64,000 bases of DNA, from NCBI RefSeq assembly GCF_011612265.2, contig NZ_CP050134.2:1302001-1366000 (forward strand), given 5' to 3'. The translations under genes and the position numbers were made by a program. Within the stretch, counting starts at the first letter, position 1; every line of letters starts with the position of its first letter. The notes under the pieces were generated by a model. The model searched no databases. It was given only the letters and a program-made list of their open reading frames with translations, and had not been told where the DNA came from. Shown one piece after another: positions 28,696-38,102 of this stretch. The DNA is from Corynebacterium matruchotii. GTDB lineage: Bacteria; Actinomycetota; Actinomycetes; Mycobacteriales; Mycobacteriaceae.

Positions 28696-31600
28696 GTGAT
28701 TACGTTGCTTTCCACTTCGGACACGGATTTGTTGTCGGCGCAGGCCGCCACCCACACCGAGGATGTGCACTACCAGTACGCCAATCCGAACCTGCTCACC
28801 GAACAAACCCTGGCCCAGCTGGTGGACACCACGGATGTGTTTGTGGTGCGCCTGTTGGGCGGCAAACGGGCCTGGGAGTGGGGGCTTGATGCGCTGCTGG
28901 CCAGCAAAAAGCCCCTGGTGGTGGTGTCCGGTGAGTTGGCGGTCGATGCGGAGCTCACCGACCTGTCAACGGTGCCGGCCGGTGTGGTCACCACCGCCCA
29001 CACGTATTTAGCGGAAGGTGGCAAGCAGAACCTTGTTAACCTGCATAATTTCCTTTCCGACACGGTGCTGCTCACCGGTTTAGGGTTTGAGGCGCCCAGC
29101 CACATGCCGATCTGGGGCCACCTGGAGGACGGCACGTGGGATGCGGGCGCGGATGCGCCCCGGGTGGGGATCGTGTACTACCGGGCGCAGCATTTGGCCG
29201 GTAACACGAATTATGTGCATGCGTTAGCGGATGCGCTTGTGGCCCGGGGCGCCACCGCGGTGCCGATTTTTGCCGCCTCGTTGCGGCAGGCCGAGCCGGA
29301 GCTATTGGCGGAGCTTGCGACGTGTGATGCGCTCATCACCACGGTGTTGGCGGCCGGCGGGACGAAGCCCGCCAGTGTGGGGGCCGGCGGGGATGATGAG
29401 GCGTGGGATGTTGCGGAGCTCGCCGCATTGGACATTCCGATTATCCAGGGGTTGGCCTTGACGAATTCCCGGGCCGAGTGGGAAGAATCCGATGAGGGGT
29501 TGAGCCCACGGGATGTGGCGTCGCAAATTGCGGTGCCCGAGTTTGATGGCCGGCTGATTACCGTGCCATTCTCGTTTAAGGAATATAACGCCGAGGGGCT
29601 GATTACCTATGTGCCGGATCCTGAGCGGTGCGCCCGCCTGGCCGGTATCGCCTACCGGCATGCCCGGCTGCGACATATTCCGAACGGGGAGAAGAAGTTG
29701 GTGCTGATGTTCTCCGCGTATCCGACTAAGCATGCCCGCATCGGTAACGCGGTGGGGTTGGATACCCCGCTGTCGGCCTTGCGGGTATTGCGGGCCCTGC
29801 ACCAGGCCGGCTACGACCTTGGTGATGTGGAACACATTCCCGGGTTCACCGTTGACGGTGATTTGGATGGGGACGCCCTCATGCACGCAGTCATTGAGGC
29901 CGGCGGGCACGACCCGGAGTGGCTGACCGAGGAAGTGTTGGCCACGAACCCGCTAAAACTGTCCGCCGACGACTACAAGGGGTTTTTCGCCACCCTGCCC
30001 GCAACCATGCAGGAGGAGATGACGAAGCATTGGGGCGCGGCCCCCGGCACGCACTATGTGAACCCGGACACGCAGGAGATTTATATTGCCGGCCTGCAAT
30101 TCGGCAATGTGGTGGTGATGGTGCAGCCGCCCCGCGGGTTTGGCGATAACCCGGTGGGGATTTACCACGACCCGGATTTGCCCGCGAACCACCACTATTT
30201 GGGCACCTATTTTTGGTTGCGTGAGGTGTTCGGGGCGGACGCTATCGTACACATGGGCAAGCACGGCAACATGGAGTGGCTGCCGGGGAAGAACGCCGGC
30301 CTGTCCGACGGGTGCTACCCGGATCAGGCGATTCATGAGCTGCCGCTCATCTACCCGTTCCTGGTGAATGACCCGGGTGAGGGCACCCAGGCGAAGCGGC
30401 GCGCCCACGCCACCCTGATCGACCACATGATTCCGCCCATGGCCCGGGCGGAGTCGTATGGGGATATTACCCGCCTGGAACAGTTGCTTGACGAGCACGC
30501 CACCATTGCGGCAATGGACCCGGCGAAGCTGCCGGCCATCCGGCAGGAGATTTGGACGTTGCTGCAGGCCGCCAAGATGGACCATGATTTGGGTTGGTCG
30601 GAACGCCCCGACGAGGATGCGTTCGACGACAAGATCATGGAGATCGACGGTTGGTTGTGCGAGATCAAGGACGTGGCCATCCGAGGTGGCTTGCACGTGC
30701 TGGCCGAGGCCGTAACCGGTGACATGCGGGTGGAATTGGTGCTCGCCATGCTTCGGGCCCGCCAGCTGTGGGGCGGGGAGACCGCCGTGCCGGGGCTACG
30801 GGAGTCATTGGGCCTGTCGGAGGCCGGCGATGAGTCCCGCACCCGGGTGGATGAGGTGGAGCGGATCGCCCACGGCCTGCTGGCGGATTTGGAGGCCGCC
30901 GAATGGCAAACCGACGCGGTCGAACGGGTGATCGAGGATAATGCGGTGTACCTGCCGGAGGATGCCCGCCGGGATGAGCTGCGTTCCCTGCTGGTGTTCG
31001 CCTGCACCGAGATCATTCCCCGCCTGGCCCGAACCGAACGAGAGATCGACCAGATTCTGCGCGCCTTGGAGGGGCGGTTTATCGAGGCCGGCCCGTCCGG
31101 TTCCCCCATGCGCGGTTTAGTGAATGTGCTGCCCACCGGCCGGAACTTTTATTCCGTCGACCCGAAGTCGTTGCCGTCGCGTCTGGCGTGGGAGACCGGC
31201 CAGTTGTTGGCGGATTCCCTGGTCGCCCGCTACAAGGAGGAGCACGGCGAGTATCCCAAGTCAGTGGGCTTGTCCGTGTGGGGCACGTCGGCGATGCGCA
31301 CCTCCGGGGATGACATTGCCGAGGTCTTTGCCCTGCTGGGGGTGCGGCCGGTGTGGGATGAGGCATCCCGGCGCGTCGTGGATTTGGAGCTGATTCCGTT
31401 GGCGGAGTTGGGTCGGCCACGGATTGATACGACGGTGCGGATTTCCGGGTTTTTCCGGGATGCGTTCCCGCACGTGTTGGCGTTGTTGGATGATGCGGTG
31501 CAGTTGGTGGCGCAGGCGGATGAGCCGGTGGAGCAGAATTTCGTGAAGGCACATGCGCTCGCTGATAGCGGTGCGGCGGGCGTCGATAAGCATGTGCGGC

Positions 31601-32320
31601 GGATTTTCGGTTCGAAGCCGGGGACGTATGGTGCCGGGTTGCTGCAGTTGATTGAGTCGGGGAACTGGCGTGACGATAAGGATTTGGCTGAGGTGTATAC
31701 CACGTGGGGTGGGTATGCGTATGGTCGGGGCCTGGAGGGGGTTGCGGCTGCCGATGATATGCGGACGGCGTATAAGCGAATTCAGGTTGCGGCGAAGAAT
31801 GTGGATTCGAAGGAGCATGATATTGCGGATTCGGATGATTATTTCCAGTTCCATGGGGGGATGGTGGCGACGGTTCGGGCGCTGACCGGGTCGGATCCTG
31901 AGGCTTATATTGGGGATTCGACGCGGCAGGAGACGGTGAAGACGCGGACGTTGCATGAGGAGTCGCGGCGGGTGTTCCGGGCTCGGGTGGTGAATCCTCG
32001 GTGGTTGGCTGCTATGCGGGAGCATGGGTATAAGGGGGCGTTTGAGATGAGTGCGACCGTGGATTATTTGTTTGGTTATGATGCGACGACGAACATGATG
32101 GAGGATTGGATGTATGAGACGTTGACGCAGACGTATGTGGCGGATGAGGTGAATCGGGAGTTTTTTTGCGAAGTCGAATCCGTGGGCGTTGCGGGATATT
32201 TCGGAGCGGTTGTTGGAGGCTGCGGAGCGGAAGTTGTGGGAGAGCCCGTCTGAGGAGGCGTTGGAGACGCTGCGGGAGACGTATTTAGCTATGGAGGGTG
32301 AGTTGGAGGATCGAATGTAG
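28696..32320 (+). CDS. cobN: Cobaltochelatase subunit CobN, one frameshift
   Basis: Large subunit of the ATP-dependent aerobic cobaltochelatase that inserts cobalt into hydrogenobyrinate diamide. About 1207 residues. Typical segments: NYVHALADALVARGATAVPIF, SAYPTKHARIGNAVGLDTP, the metal-binding-type HMGKHGNMEWLPGKNAGLS, EYPKSVGLSVWGTSAMRT and SDDYFQFHGGMVATVRALTG. The start is GTG with GAAAGGA upstream, directly behind a cobalamin riboswitch. A run of seven T at 32161-32167 adds one base; removing it restores EFFAKSNPWALRDISERLLEAAE and a stop at 32318-32320. Partner subunits CobS/CobT or ChlI/ChlD are outside the window. Confidence 0.94.
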
Positions 32321-32390
32321 TAATAAGTTTTCGGCATGCCCTGAGCGAACATACAGCTTTTACGCAGGTGTGGTCGGTATCGTTAGGGGC

Positions 32391-32942
32391 ATGCGAGCTT
32401 CTGTGATTTTTGGTTATGTTCTTGTTGAGACGTTGGTGTTTTATGCGGTAGCGAAGTGGCTGGGGGTGGGTACTGCGCTGCTGCTGCTTTTGGGGGTGTT
32501 TTTTGGGGGATTTTTGGTGGCGTTGTGGCAGATGTCGCGGTTGGGTCGGTTGGCGCAGCGTCGGGGGTTGTCGCCGCGGGATTCGTCGAGATTGCTTGGT
32601 GATATGGGGTTAGTGGCCGCCGGTACGGTGGGGGTGGCGTTGCCGGGGTTTGTGTCGAGTGTGGTGGGGTTGGTGTTGATTGTGCCGGTGACGCGGGCTG
32701 TGGTGCGTCGAGTGGTGGCGAAGCGGTTGCAGGAGCGGATTTCGGTGGCGGGGGCCCGGAGTTTTGCGCGGGTGTATCAGTCGCGGCCGCGGACGAGTTA
32801 TGGGAGTTTTGGGGGCCAGTCGGCGCCGATTGTGGTGGATGAGTCGGAGATTGTTGAGTGGTCGAAGTCGGTGAAGCCGGAGGATTTTGCTGGTCCGCGG
32901 GGTTCGTCGGATAATGATTCGGGTAAGGATGTGAAAGGATAG
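32391..32942 (+). CDS. FxsA family membrane protein
   Basis: 183 residues. The N-terminal half matches FxsA: YVLVETLVFYAVAKWLGVGTALLLLLGVFFGGFLVALWQ, then LLGDMGLVAAGTVGVALPGFVSSVVGLVLIVP, giving three or four membrane helices. A basic cytoplasmic tail follows. In E. coli, FxsA overproduction relieves phage T7 exclusion by the F plasmid; its normal function is not established. A longer frame begins at 32298; ATG 32391 is chosen to match the family. It precedes lnt by 7 bases, in the common actinobacterial order. Confidence 0.85.
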   Translation: MRASVIFGYVLVETLVFYAVAKWLGVGTALLLLLGVFFGGFLVALWQMSRLGRLAQRRGLSPRDSSRLLGDMGLVAAGTVGVALPGFVSSVVGLVLIVPVTRAVVRRVVAKRLQERISVAGARSFARVYQSRPRTSYGSFGGQSAPIVVDESEIVEWSKSVKPEDFAGPRGSSDNDSGKDVKG

Positions 32943-32949
32943 TTAGTCT

Positions 32950-34397
32950 GTGAAGTTTGCGCTGGTGCGGCTGGTGGGGGGATGGTTGCTGGGGGTTTGG
33001 TGTTTTTGTCGTATCAGCCTGTGGGGTGGTGGTGGGCTGCCATAGTGGGGGTGGCGTTGTTGTTTGTGGTGCTTGCGCCGTGGCCTAGGGGTGGGGGACC
33101 GTCGTTGCGGTTGGGGGCTGGGATTGCGGTGGCGCATAGTTTAGTGTTGTTTTTGTTGTTGTTGCCGTGGATTGGGTCGTTTGTGGGGACGATGCCGTAT
33201 GTGGCGTTGGCGATCTGGTTGTCGCTGTATAGCGTGCTGTTGGGGGTTTTGGGGGTGGCGGTGGCCAGGTTACGGTTTGGGCCGCTGGTGTTTCCGCTGG
33301 TGTTTATGGCTGTGGAGTGGTTGCGGTCGACTGTGCCGTTTGGGGGGTTCGCGTGGGTGCGGTTGGGGTGGGGTCAGGTGGGTGGCCGTTGCAGGATGTG
33401 GCGAGTGTGGGGGGTCCGGCGTTGGTGAGTGGGGTTGTTGTTGCGGTGGGGTGTTGTGTGGGTGCTGTTGCTTTGCGACGCCCGGTGCTGCCGGTTGCGG
33501 GCTTGTTGGGGTTGTAGTGTTGTTGGCGGTGGGTGCTTCGGTGTCGTTGGGGTCGGCGGATGTTGGTTCGGTTCGGGTGGCGGCGATTCAGGGGAATGTG
33601 CCCAGGTTGGGGTTGGAGTTTAATGCGCAGCGGCGGGCGGTGTTAGCGAATCATGTGGCGGAGACAAAGAAGTTGGCGGGGTCGGAGCCGGTGGATATGG
33701 TGGTGTGGCCGGAGAATTCGGCGGATGTGAGCCCGTTTTATGATGCCCAGGCGGCGGATATGGTGTCGGAGGCGGTGGCTGCGGCAGGTGCTCCGGTGTT
33801 GGTGGGGACGATTACTCGGGATGAGGTGGGGTTGCGGAATACTATGTCGGTGTTTAATCCGGGTCGGGGGCTGGGGATTTTCACTATAAGCGGTATTTGC
33901 AGCCGTTTGGGGAGTATATGCCGTTGCGGAGTTTTTTTCGGCTGTTTTCCGAGAAGGTGGATTGGGCTGGGGATTTTAAGCCTGGTGTGACGAGTGATCC
34001 GGTGCGGATGGGGGATGTGTTGGTGGGGGTGGCGACGTGTTATGAGGTGGCGTTTGATAATGCGGGCCGGGAGGCGGTGCGTCGGGGGGCGCAGATTTTA
34101 ACGACGCCGACGAATAATGCGACGTTTGGGTTTTCGGATATGACGTATCAGCAGTTGGCGATGAGCCGGATGTTGGCGATTCAGACGGATCGGGCGGTGG
34201 TGGTTGCCGCGACGTCGGGGGTGTCGGCGATGGTGCACCCGGATGGGAGTGTGAGCCAGGAGACGGGGATTTTCACGGCGGCGACGCTTCGGGAGTCGTT
34301 GCCGCTTCGGGAGAGTCAGACTGTTGCGGTGCGGTTTGGGTTTGTGATCGAGTATGTGCTGGTGTTGGCCGGGTGGCTGGTGGGGCCGGTGCGGTAA
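32950..34397 (+). CDS. lnt: Apolipoprotein N-acyltransferase, four frameshifts
   Basis: Adds the third acyl chain to lipoproteins at the membrane. Start GTG 32950 (VKFALVRLVGGWLLG). Several N-terminal membrane helices are followed by a nitrilase-like domain in which the catalytic Glu (DMVVWPENSAD), Lys (HYKRYLQPFGEYMP) and Cys (GVATCYEVAF) are all readable. Single lost bases break the frame near 32995 (G run), 33381 (G), 33511 (G) and 33882 (C). Corrected length is about 482 residues. The enzyme is encoded apart from Ppm1, as in C. glutamicum, whereas in M. tuberculosis the two are fused. The + strand here is extremely G-rich. Confidence 0.9.
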
Positions 34398-34488
34398 TTC
34401 GGGCTCGGCGAAGTGGTGGCGGGTTTCCCTGATTTGGGGTGTGCTTGGTTATCATGGAAGTAATTATCGAACATGTAGAAGGTTTAAT

Positions 34489-35277
34489 ATGAAGACATTG
34501 GTTATTATTCCCACCTATAATGAGCTGCAGAATTTGCCGCTCATTACGTCCCGGGTGCGGGCTGCCGCCCCGGAGGTGGATATTTTAGTGGTTGATGATA
34601 ATAGCCCGGATGGGACGGGGGAGGCCGCGGATAAGTTAGCGGCCGAGGATTCGAAGATTCATGTGCTGCATCGTGCCGGTAAGGGCGGGTTGTGTGGCGC
34701 CTATGTGGCGGGGTTCCGGTGGGGGTTGGAGCAGGATTTTGATGTGTTGTGCGAGATGGATGCGGATGGGTCGCATGCGCCGGAGGAGTTGCATCGGCTG
34801 TTGGAGCAGATTGCGTTGGGGGCGGATTTAGTGATCGGGTCCCGGTATGTGCCGGGCGGCAAGGTGGTGAATTGGCCGAAGCAGCGGTGGGTGTTGTCGA
34901 AGGGCGGCAATGTGTATATTTCGGTGGCGTTGGGGGCGGGTTTGAAAGATATGACCGCCGGCTATCGGGCGTTTCGCCGTCAGGTGTTGGAGACCGTGGA
35001 CCTGGATGAGTTGTCGAATGCCGGCTATATTTTCCAGGTGGATATGGCGTGGCGGGTCGTGCAGGAGGGGTTTGATGTGCGTGAGGTGCCGATCACGTTC
35101 ACGGAGCGGGCGATTGGGGAATCGAAGTTGGATGGTTCGTTCGTGAAGGATTCCTTGTTGGAGGTCACAAAGTGGGGGATTCGGCACCGGAAGCAGCAGG
35201 TGACGGGGTTGGCGCGGGAGATGCGCCGGCTGGGGGCGAAGGGGATTCAGAATTGGCGGAAGAAACACATGATATAG
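34489..35277 (+). CDS. ppm1: Polyprenol monophosphomannose synthase
   Basis: GT2-family glycosyltransferase that transfers mannose from GDP-mannose to polyprenyl phosphate, the donor for lipomannan, lipoarabinomannan and protein O-mannosylation. 262 residues. Motifs: LVIIPTYNELQNLP, ILVVDDNSPDGTG (first Asp pair), VLCEMDADGSHAPEEL (DxD-type), LVIGSRYVPGG and the QVDMAWR segment. A longer frame starts at 34354, but the ATG at 34489 fits and is preceded by AGAAGG. It lies directly behind lnt, whose product shares the lipoprotein and cell-envelope theme. Confidence 0.94.
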   Translation: MKTLVIIPTYNELQNLPLITSRVRAAAPEVDILVVDDNSPDGTGEAADKLAAEDSKIHVLHRAGKGGLCGAYVAGFRWGLEQDFDVLCEMDADGSHAPEELHRLLEQIALGADLVIGSRYVPGGKVVNWPKQRWVLSKGGNVYISVALGAGLKDMTAGYRAFRRQVLETVDLDELSNAGYIFQVDMAWRVVQEGFDVREVPITFTERAIGESKLDGSFVKDSLLEVTKWGIRHRKQQVTGLAREMRRLGAKGIQNWRKKHMI

Positions 35278-35280
35278 AAA

Positions 35281-35311
35281 AAGGTGCACCACCTGCGGGG
35301 TAATGCACCTT
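35281..35311. terminator. Hairpin between ppm1 and rbpA, probable bidirectional terminator
   Basis: AAGGTGCA at 35281-35288 pairs with TGCACCTT at 35304-35311 around a 15-base loop. On the - strand the hairpin is followed by a T run, so it terminates rbpA best. On the + strand an A run precedes it and the T tract is weak. It lies between two convergent genes. Confidence 0.6.
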
Positions 35312-35322
35312 CATCAGTAGGT

Positions 35323-35721
35323 TTATTGTTCTGCTGCTGCGGCCGCTGCTGCTTCCTCTTGCTGTTGTTGTTTCAGTAGGCGGGCGGCGTTGCGGCGCCG
35401 CTTGCGTAGTTGTTCGATGCGTTCTTCCAGGAGAATGTCGAGGTCTTCGATGCTGCGGCGTTCCCGGAGCATATCCCAGTGGGTGCGGGCGGGTTTGGAG
35501 GGTTTCGCTTCGATGCCTTCGCCCTCCATGAGAATGCCCACTTGCCCGTTTTTGCACAACCATTCGCCGGGTATTTCGGCGTCGTGAGCGAAGGGGACTT
35601 CGAATACTTCGTTGGTTTCGGTTTTGTAGCGCACCATTTGGCGGGGTGCTAAATCGTGGTCCCGGTCAGTTTCGTAGCTGACCGCCCCCATACGGGAACC
35701 ACGGAGAACACGATCTGCCAT
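35323..35721 (-). CDS. rbpA: RNA polymerase-binding protein RbpA
   Basis: Actinobacterial protein that binds the principal sigma factor and RNA polymerase and stabilises the open complex. 132 residues. MADRVLRGSRMGAVSYETDR (N-terminal tail), the core domain with VRYKTETNEVFEVPFAHDAEIP and EWLCKNGQ, and the C-terminal sigma-interaction helix THWDMLRERRSIEDLDILLEER are all clear. The tail is Arg-rich and then poly-Gln/Ala. M4 of a longer frame (35721) is the conserved start. It is monocistronic, with a shared terminator hairpin after its stop. Confidence 0.95.
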   Translation of the reverse strand: MADRVLRGSRMGAVSYETDRDHDLAPRQMVRYKTETNEVFEVPFAHDAEIPGEWLCKNGQVGILMEGEGIEAKPSKPARTHWDMLRERRSIEDLDILLEERIEQLRKRRRNAARLLKQQQQEEAAAAAAAEQ

Positions 35722-35878
35722 ATACATCAACCCTTTCGTATTAGGCCCATAAGGTCATACATTATAACGTAATTTCGGTGGGGTTTGTTCCCCATGGGGT
35801 TAGTTCCATCCGTGCATCTTTGTGATGACCTGCCAAAGTTGCACTTACAATGGGGGTAGGTTCATGCTTGGAGATGGG

Positions 35879-36238
35879 ATGGATATGACTAGACTAAAGC
35901 GAATGGCAGCCAAGAGGCACCCAACCTGTCAGTGGTGTGGTACGGAGCTTCGTAGTTCGAGGCGTGGTCGGCCGCGGAAGTACTGCAGCCAAGCATGCCG
36001 GCAGCGAGCGTATGAGCAGCGGAACGCTATTGCGGGTACCCAGATTCCGGCGGAGGCGATTATACTCCGGCCGGAGTTGGCGCAACGGTTGCAGGATTCG
36101 TTGTTTGAATTGCGGTGTGCCGCCGAGGACGTGAAAACAGCAGTCAATGAGGGCGCTACCTCAGCGGAGATTACCCAATTATGCAACGAGTTTGTAGCAT
36201 TAGCGCATAAAACTGAAAAGTTTCGCATGAAGGAATAA
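35879..36238 (+). CDS. Small zinc-ribbon-like protein, conserved, function unknown
   Basis: 119 residues from MDMTRLKRMAA. The N-terminal part has CQWCGTELRSSRRGRPRKYCSQACRQRAYEQ, a C-x2-C ... C-x3-C arrangement within a basic AT-hook-like stretch (RRGRPRK), as in small DNA- or RNA-binding zinc fingers. The C-terminal half (from about residue 55) is predicted helical, with PELAQRLQDSLFELRCAAEDVKTAV and repeated hydrophobic heptads. GGAG lies just before ATG 35879; a longer frame from 35822 is less likely. It is followed by the YceI gene after 9 bases and may be co-transcribed. Confidence 0.75.
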   Translation: MDMTRLKRMAAKRHPTCQWCGTELRSSRRGRPRKYCSQACRQRAYEQRNAIAGTQIPAEAIILRPELAQRLQDSLFELRCAAEDVKTAVNEGATSAEITQLCNEFVALAHKTEKFRMKE

Positions 36239-36247
36239 CTATTTTCG

Positions 36248-36943
36248 ATGGATACTCGACGTAAACCTATTATCATCGGCGGTGTTGTCATTATTGTGCT
36301 GTTGGCGATATTCGCCCTGGGCACGGTGGTGATGTCGTTATTAAGCACTCCAGGGGTGCACACCCCGGAGTTGAATGCGGATAACGCCAAGCCGGCATCA
36401 ACGGATGTGGGGGGCGAATGGCAAGTGGTCACCGGTGACGCGCCAAATATTTCCTCGGTAGGGTTTACGTTCGATGAGATTTTACCGTCGGATAAGCGCA
36501 CTACCTCCGGCTCTACCCAGGCGGTGCGGGGAACCATTACTGTCGACGACGTAACGTTGCAGCCTGGTGGCCGGATCGAGGTGGACATGACGTCGATTAA
36601 CACGGACACGCAGCGGCGCGACGTGAACGTGCGCACCAAGCTGTTCGACACGGACAACTACCCGGATGCGGCTTTTGAGGTGACCGAGCCGGTGGATTTG
36701 TCCGCGTTGCCAGATGACGGTTCAGTGGGCATGGTTACAGTGCCGGGGAAGCTCACTATCAAGGGGGAAACCCGGGAGGTAAAGCCCGAGTTCCAGGCGG
36801 TGCGTGATGGGGACAAGCTCACGGTGAGTACGGTGCTGCGGTTTAACCGGTTGGATTACGGGGTAAAAACCCCCGAGTTCATTGCGGCAAAAGTGTCCGA
36901 GGAGGGTGACCTGAATGTGCTCTTGACTTTCAAAAAGTCATGA
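36248..36943 (+). CDS. YceI family protein, membrane-anchored
   Basis: 231 residues. A basic start and one helix (IIIGGVVIIVLLAIFALGTVVM) form a signal anchor. The YceI lipocalin-like domain follows from about residue 55: GGEWQVVTGDAPNISSVGFTFDE, then VDMTSINTDTQRRDVNVRTKLFDTDNYPDAAFEV and LTIKGETREVKPEF. YceI domains bind isoprenoid or amphiphilic ligands in the periplasm; the ligand here is unknown. The stop codon overlaps the ATG of the next small membrane protein as ATGA, indicating coupled translation. Confidence 0.88.
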   Translation: MDTRRKPIIIGGVVIIVLLAIFALGTVVMSLLSTPGVHTPELNADNAKPASTDVGGEWQVVTGDAPNISSVGFTFDEILPSDKRTTSGSTQAVRGTITVDDVTLQPGGRIEVDMTSINTDTQRRDVNVRTKLFDTDNYPDAAFEVTEPVDLSALPDDGSVGMVTVPGKLTIKGETREVKPEFQAVRDGDKLTVSTVLRFNRLDYGVKTPEFIAAKVSEEGDLNVLLTFKKS

Positions 36944-37092
36944 TCCTTCCAATGCTATGGCTGCGGCTCGTCGTGGTCATTGGGTTCACCATTTTCGTGG
37001 CCATCCAACAAATGTGGCTCATCACGGCCATAGGGGTGGTGTTGACGCTGCTCACCGGCTATCAAATCTACCACGCCTATTCGTCACGATGA
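36940..37092 (+). CDS. 50-residue membrane protein coupled to YceI
   Basis: Short frame starting MILPMLWLRL with its ATG inside the YceI stop (ATGA). Almost the whole chain is two hydrophobic helices (LVVVIGFTIFVAIQQMWL and ITAIGVVLTLLTGYQIYHAY) with a polar end YSSR. The overlap and continuous hydrophobic pattern argue that it is translated. It may be a small partner of the YceI protein; no family was recognised. Its 3' end overlaps the convergent hydrolase stop by 9 bases. Confidence 0.65.
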   Translation: MILPMLWLRLVVVIGFTIFVAIQQMWLITAIGVVLTLLTGYQIYHAYSSR

Positions 37093-38064
37093 CGTTTCCC
37101 AGAAGTCGGTGAGTTTCTTCCCCAGCGGTTCGGCAACCTGCATGGGGAGCGAATGAGTGGTATCCGGCCACACCTCCACCTGGGCGTGGGGGAGTAGCTC
37201 ACCTGCGCGGTGCTGAGCTTTGTCCCCGCCGGCGAGCGAATCCGTGCTAGCTATCGCCACATAGCAGGGCATGGTGAGGGCACGCGCATCATCGTCGGAC
37301 AGCAGGCTGGGGGTGGGCAGGTGCGCGTCATAGTGGTGGGTGCCGGCGTCAATCATGCGGGCCATGGGTTCGGTGGGATCATAGTCGGTACCACCAATGC
37401 GGCCCAAGGCGTGGTTCCGCCAACCGGTGGGAAGCCCCGGCAGTGAGGCAACCATGGTCCAGGCCATGAGCCGGGCGGACGGGTAGCTGAACGTGAATAC
37501 CGGCTCCAGCAGCGTGAGTGATCGCACCTCGGTGGGGTAGTGGCGGGCATAGGCCGCGGCAGTGGCGCCGCCGAAGGAATGCCCAACAATATGCGCCCCG
37601 CGGGGCGCCTGCCTAACTAAAACCTGGTGAATCCACGCAGCCTGATCGGCCATATCCGCCAAGGGGGCGGCCTGGACCGACAGGCCAGCGTCCCCCAACG
37701 CGTCGAACGCTATCACCCGGTGGCGGCTACTGAACGCGGCAAGATTATCCGCCCACATTGGGGCTCCAGACGACCTCCCGGGAATAAGCACCACCGGCAT
37801 GCTGTCCCTCGTCTCTGGGGTGTGCCATTCGTACACCCGGACCGCCCCAAAATCCGTGTCAACATCAGCCGTAACACTAGGCGGGGTGGGGAAGCGTCGC
37901 ATAGCCTCCCGATAGTGCGTGACATATTCCTTCCGGCCGGCGACAGAACGGAACTGCCCAACAGTGGCATCGGAATCAGGGTGCAGGAACCAACCAAACG
38001 CGATCATAACAACCGACACCACAACGAGGGTGCGTTTCCGGCCGCGGAGGTCAGCAAGCTTCAT
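37084..38064 (-). CDS. Membrane-anchored alpha/beta hydrolase with a transporter-like N-terminus
   Basis: About 326 residues. The catalytic domain has HIVGHSFGGATAAAYARHYP (Ser nucleophile in GHSFGG), an oxyanion region VVLIPGRSSGAPMW, an acidic candidate in VAIASTDSL and the His in WPDTTHSLPM. GQFRSVAGRKEYVTHYREAM is the usual actinobacterial hydrolase opening. Before it, residues 1-36 (LADLRGRKRTLVVVSVVMIA...) copy a loop and helix of the neighbouring MHS transporter and would act as a signal anchor. ATG 38064 is preferred because GGGGG precedes it, though ATG 38085 is possible. Substrate unknown. It lies 18-39 bases downstream of the transporter gene on the same strand. Confidence 0.85.
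   Translation of the reverse strand: MKLADLRGRKRTLVVVSVVMIAFGWFLHPDSDATVGQFRSVAGRKEYVTHYREAMRRFPTPPSVTADVDTDFGAVRVYEWHTPETRDSMPVVLIPGRSSGAPMWADNLAAFSSRHRVIAFDALGDAGLSVQAAPLADMADQAAWIHQVLVRQAPRGAHIVGHSFGGATAAAYARHYPTEVRSLTLLEPVFTFSYPSARLMAWTMVASLPGLPTGWRNHALGRIGGTDYDPTEPMARMIDAGTHHYDAHLPTPSLLSDDDARALTMPCYVAIASTDSLAGGDKAQHRAGELLPHAQVEVWPDTTHSLPMQVAEPLGKKLTDFWETSS
37957..38064 (-). repeat. Partial copy of a transporter gene segment inside the hydrolase 5' end
   Basis: Read on the - strand, this stretch shares GCTTGCTGA, GGCCGGAA, ATGAT, GCGTTTGGT, a TGGTT-CTGC-CC-GAT block and GCCACTG in the same order with 38513-38398 in the MHS transporter gene. The protein match is LAD-RGRKRTL--VS-VMIAFG followed by L-PD--AT-G, with three extra residues in the transporter. 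A partial tandem duplication with fusion to a hydrolase gene would explain it. Confidence 0.75.
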
Positions 38065-38102
38065 ACCCCCAGTATGGCACGCCAAACCCCCAGAAACATG
38101 TG

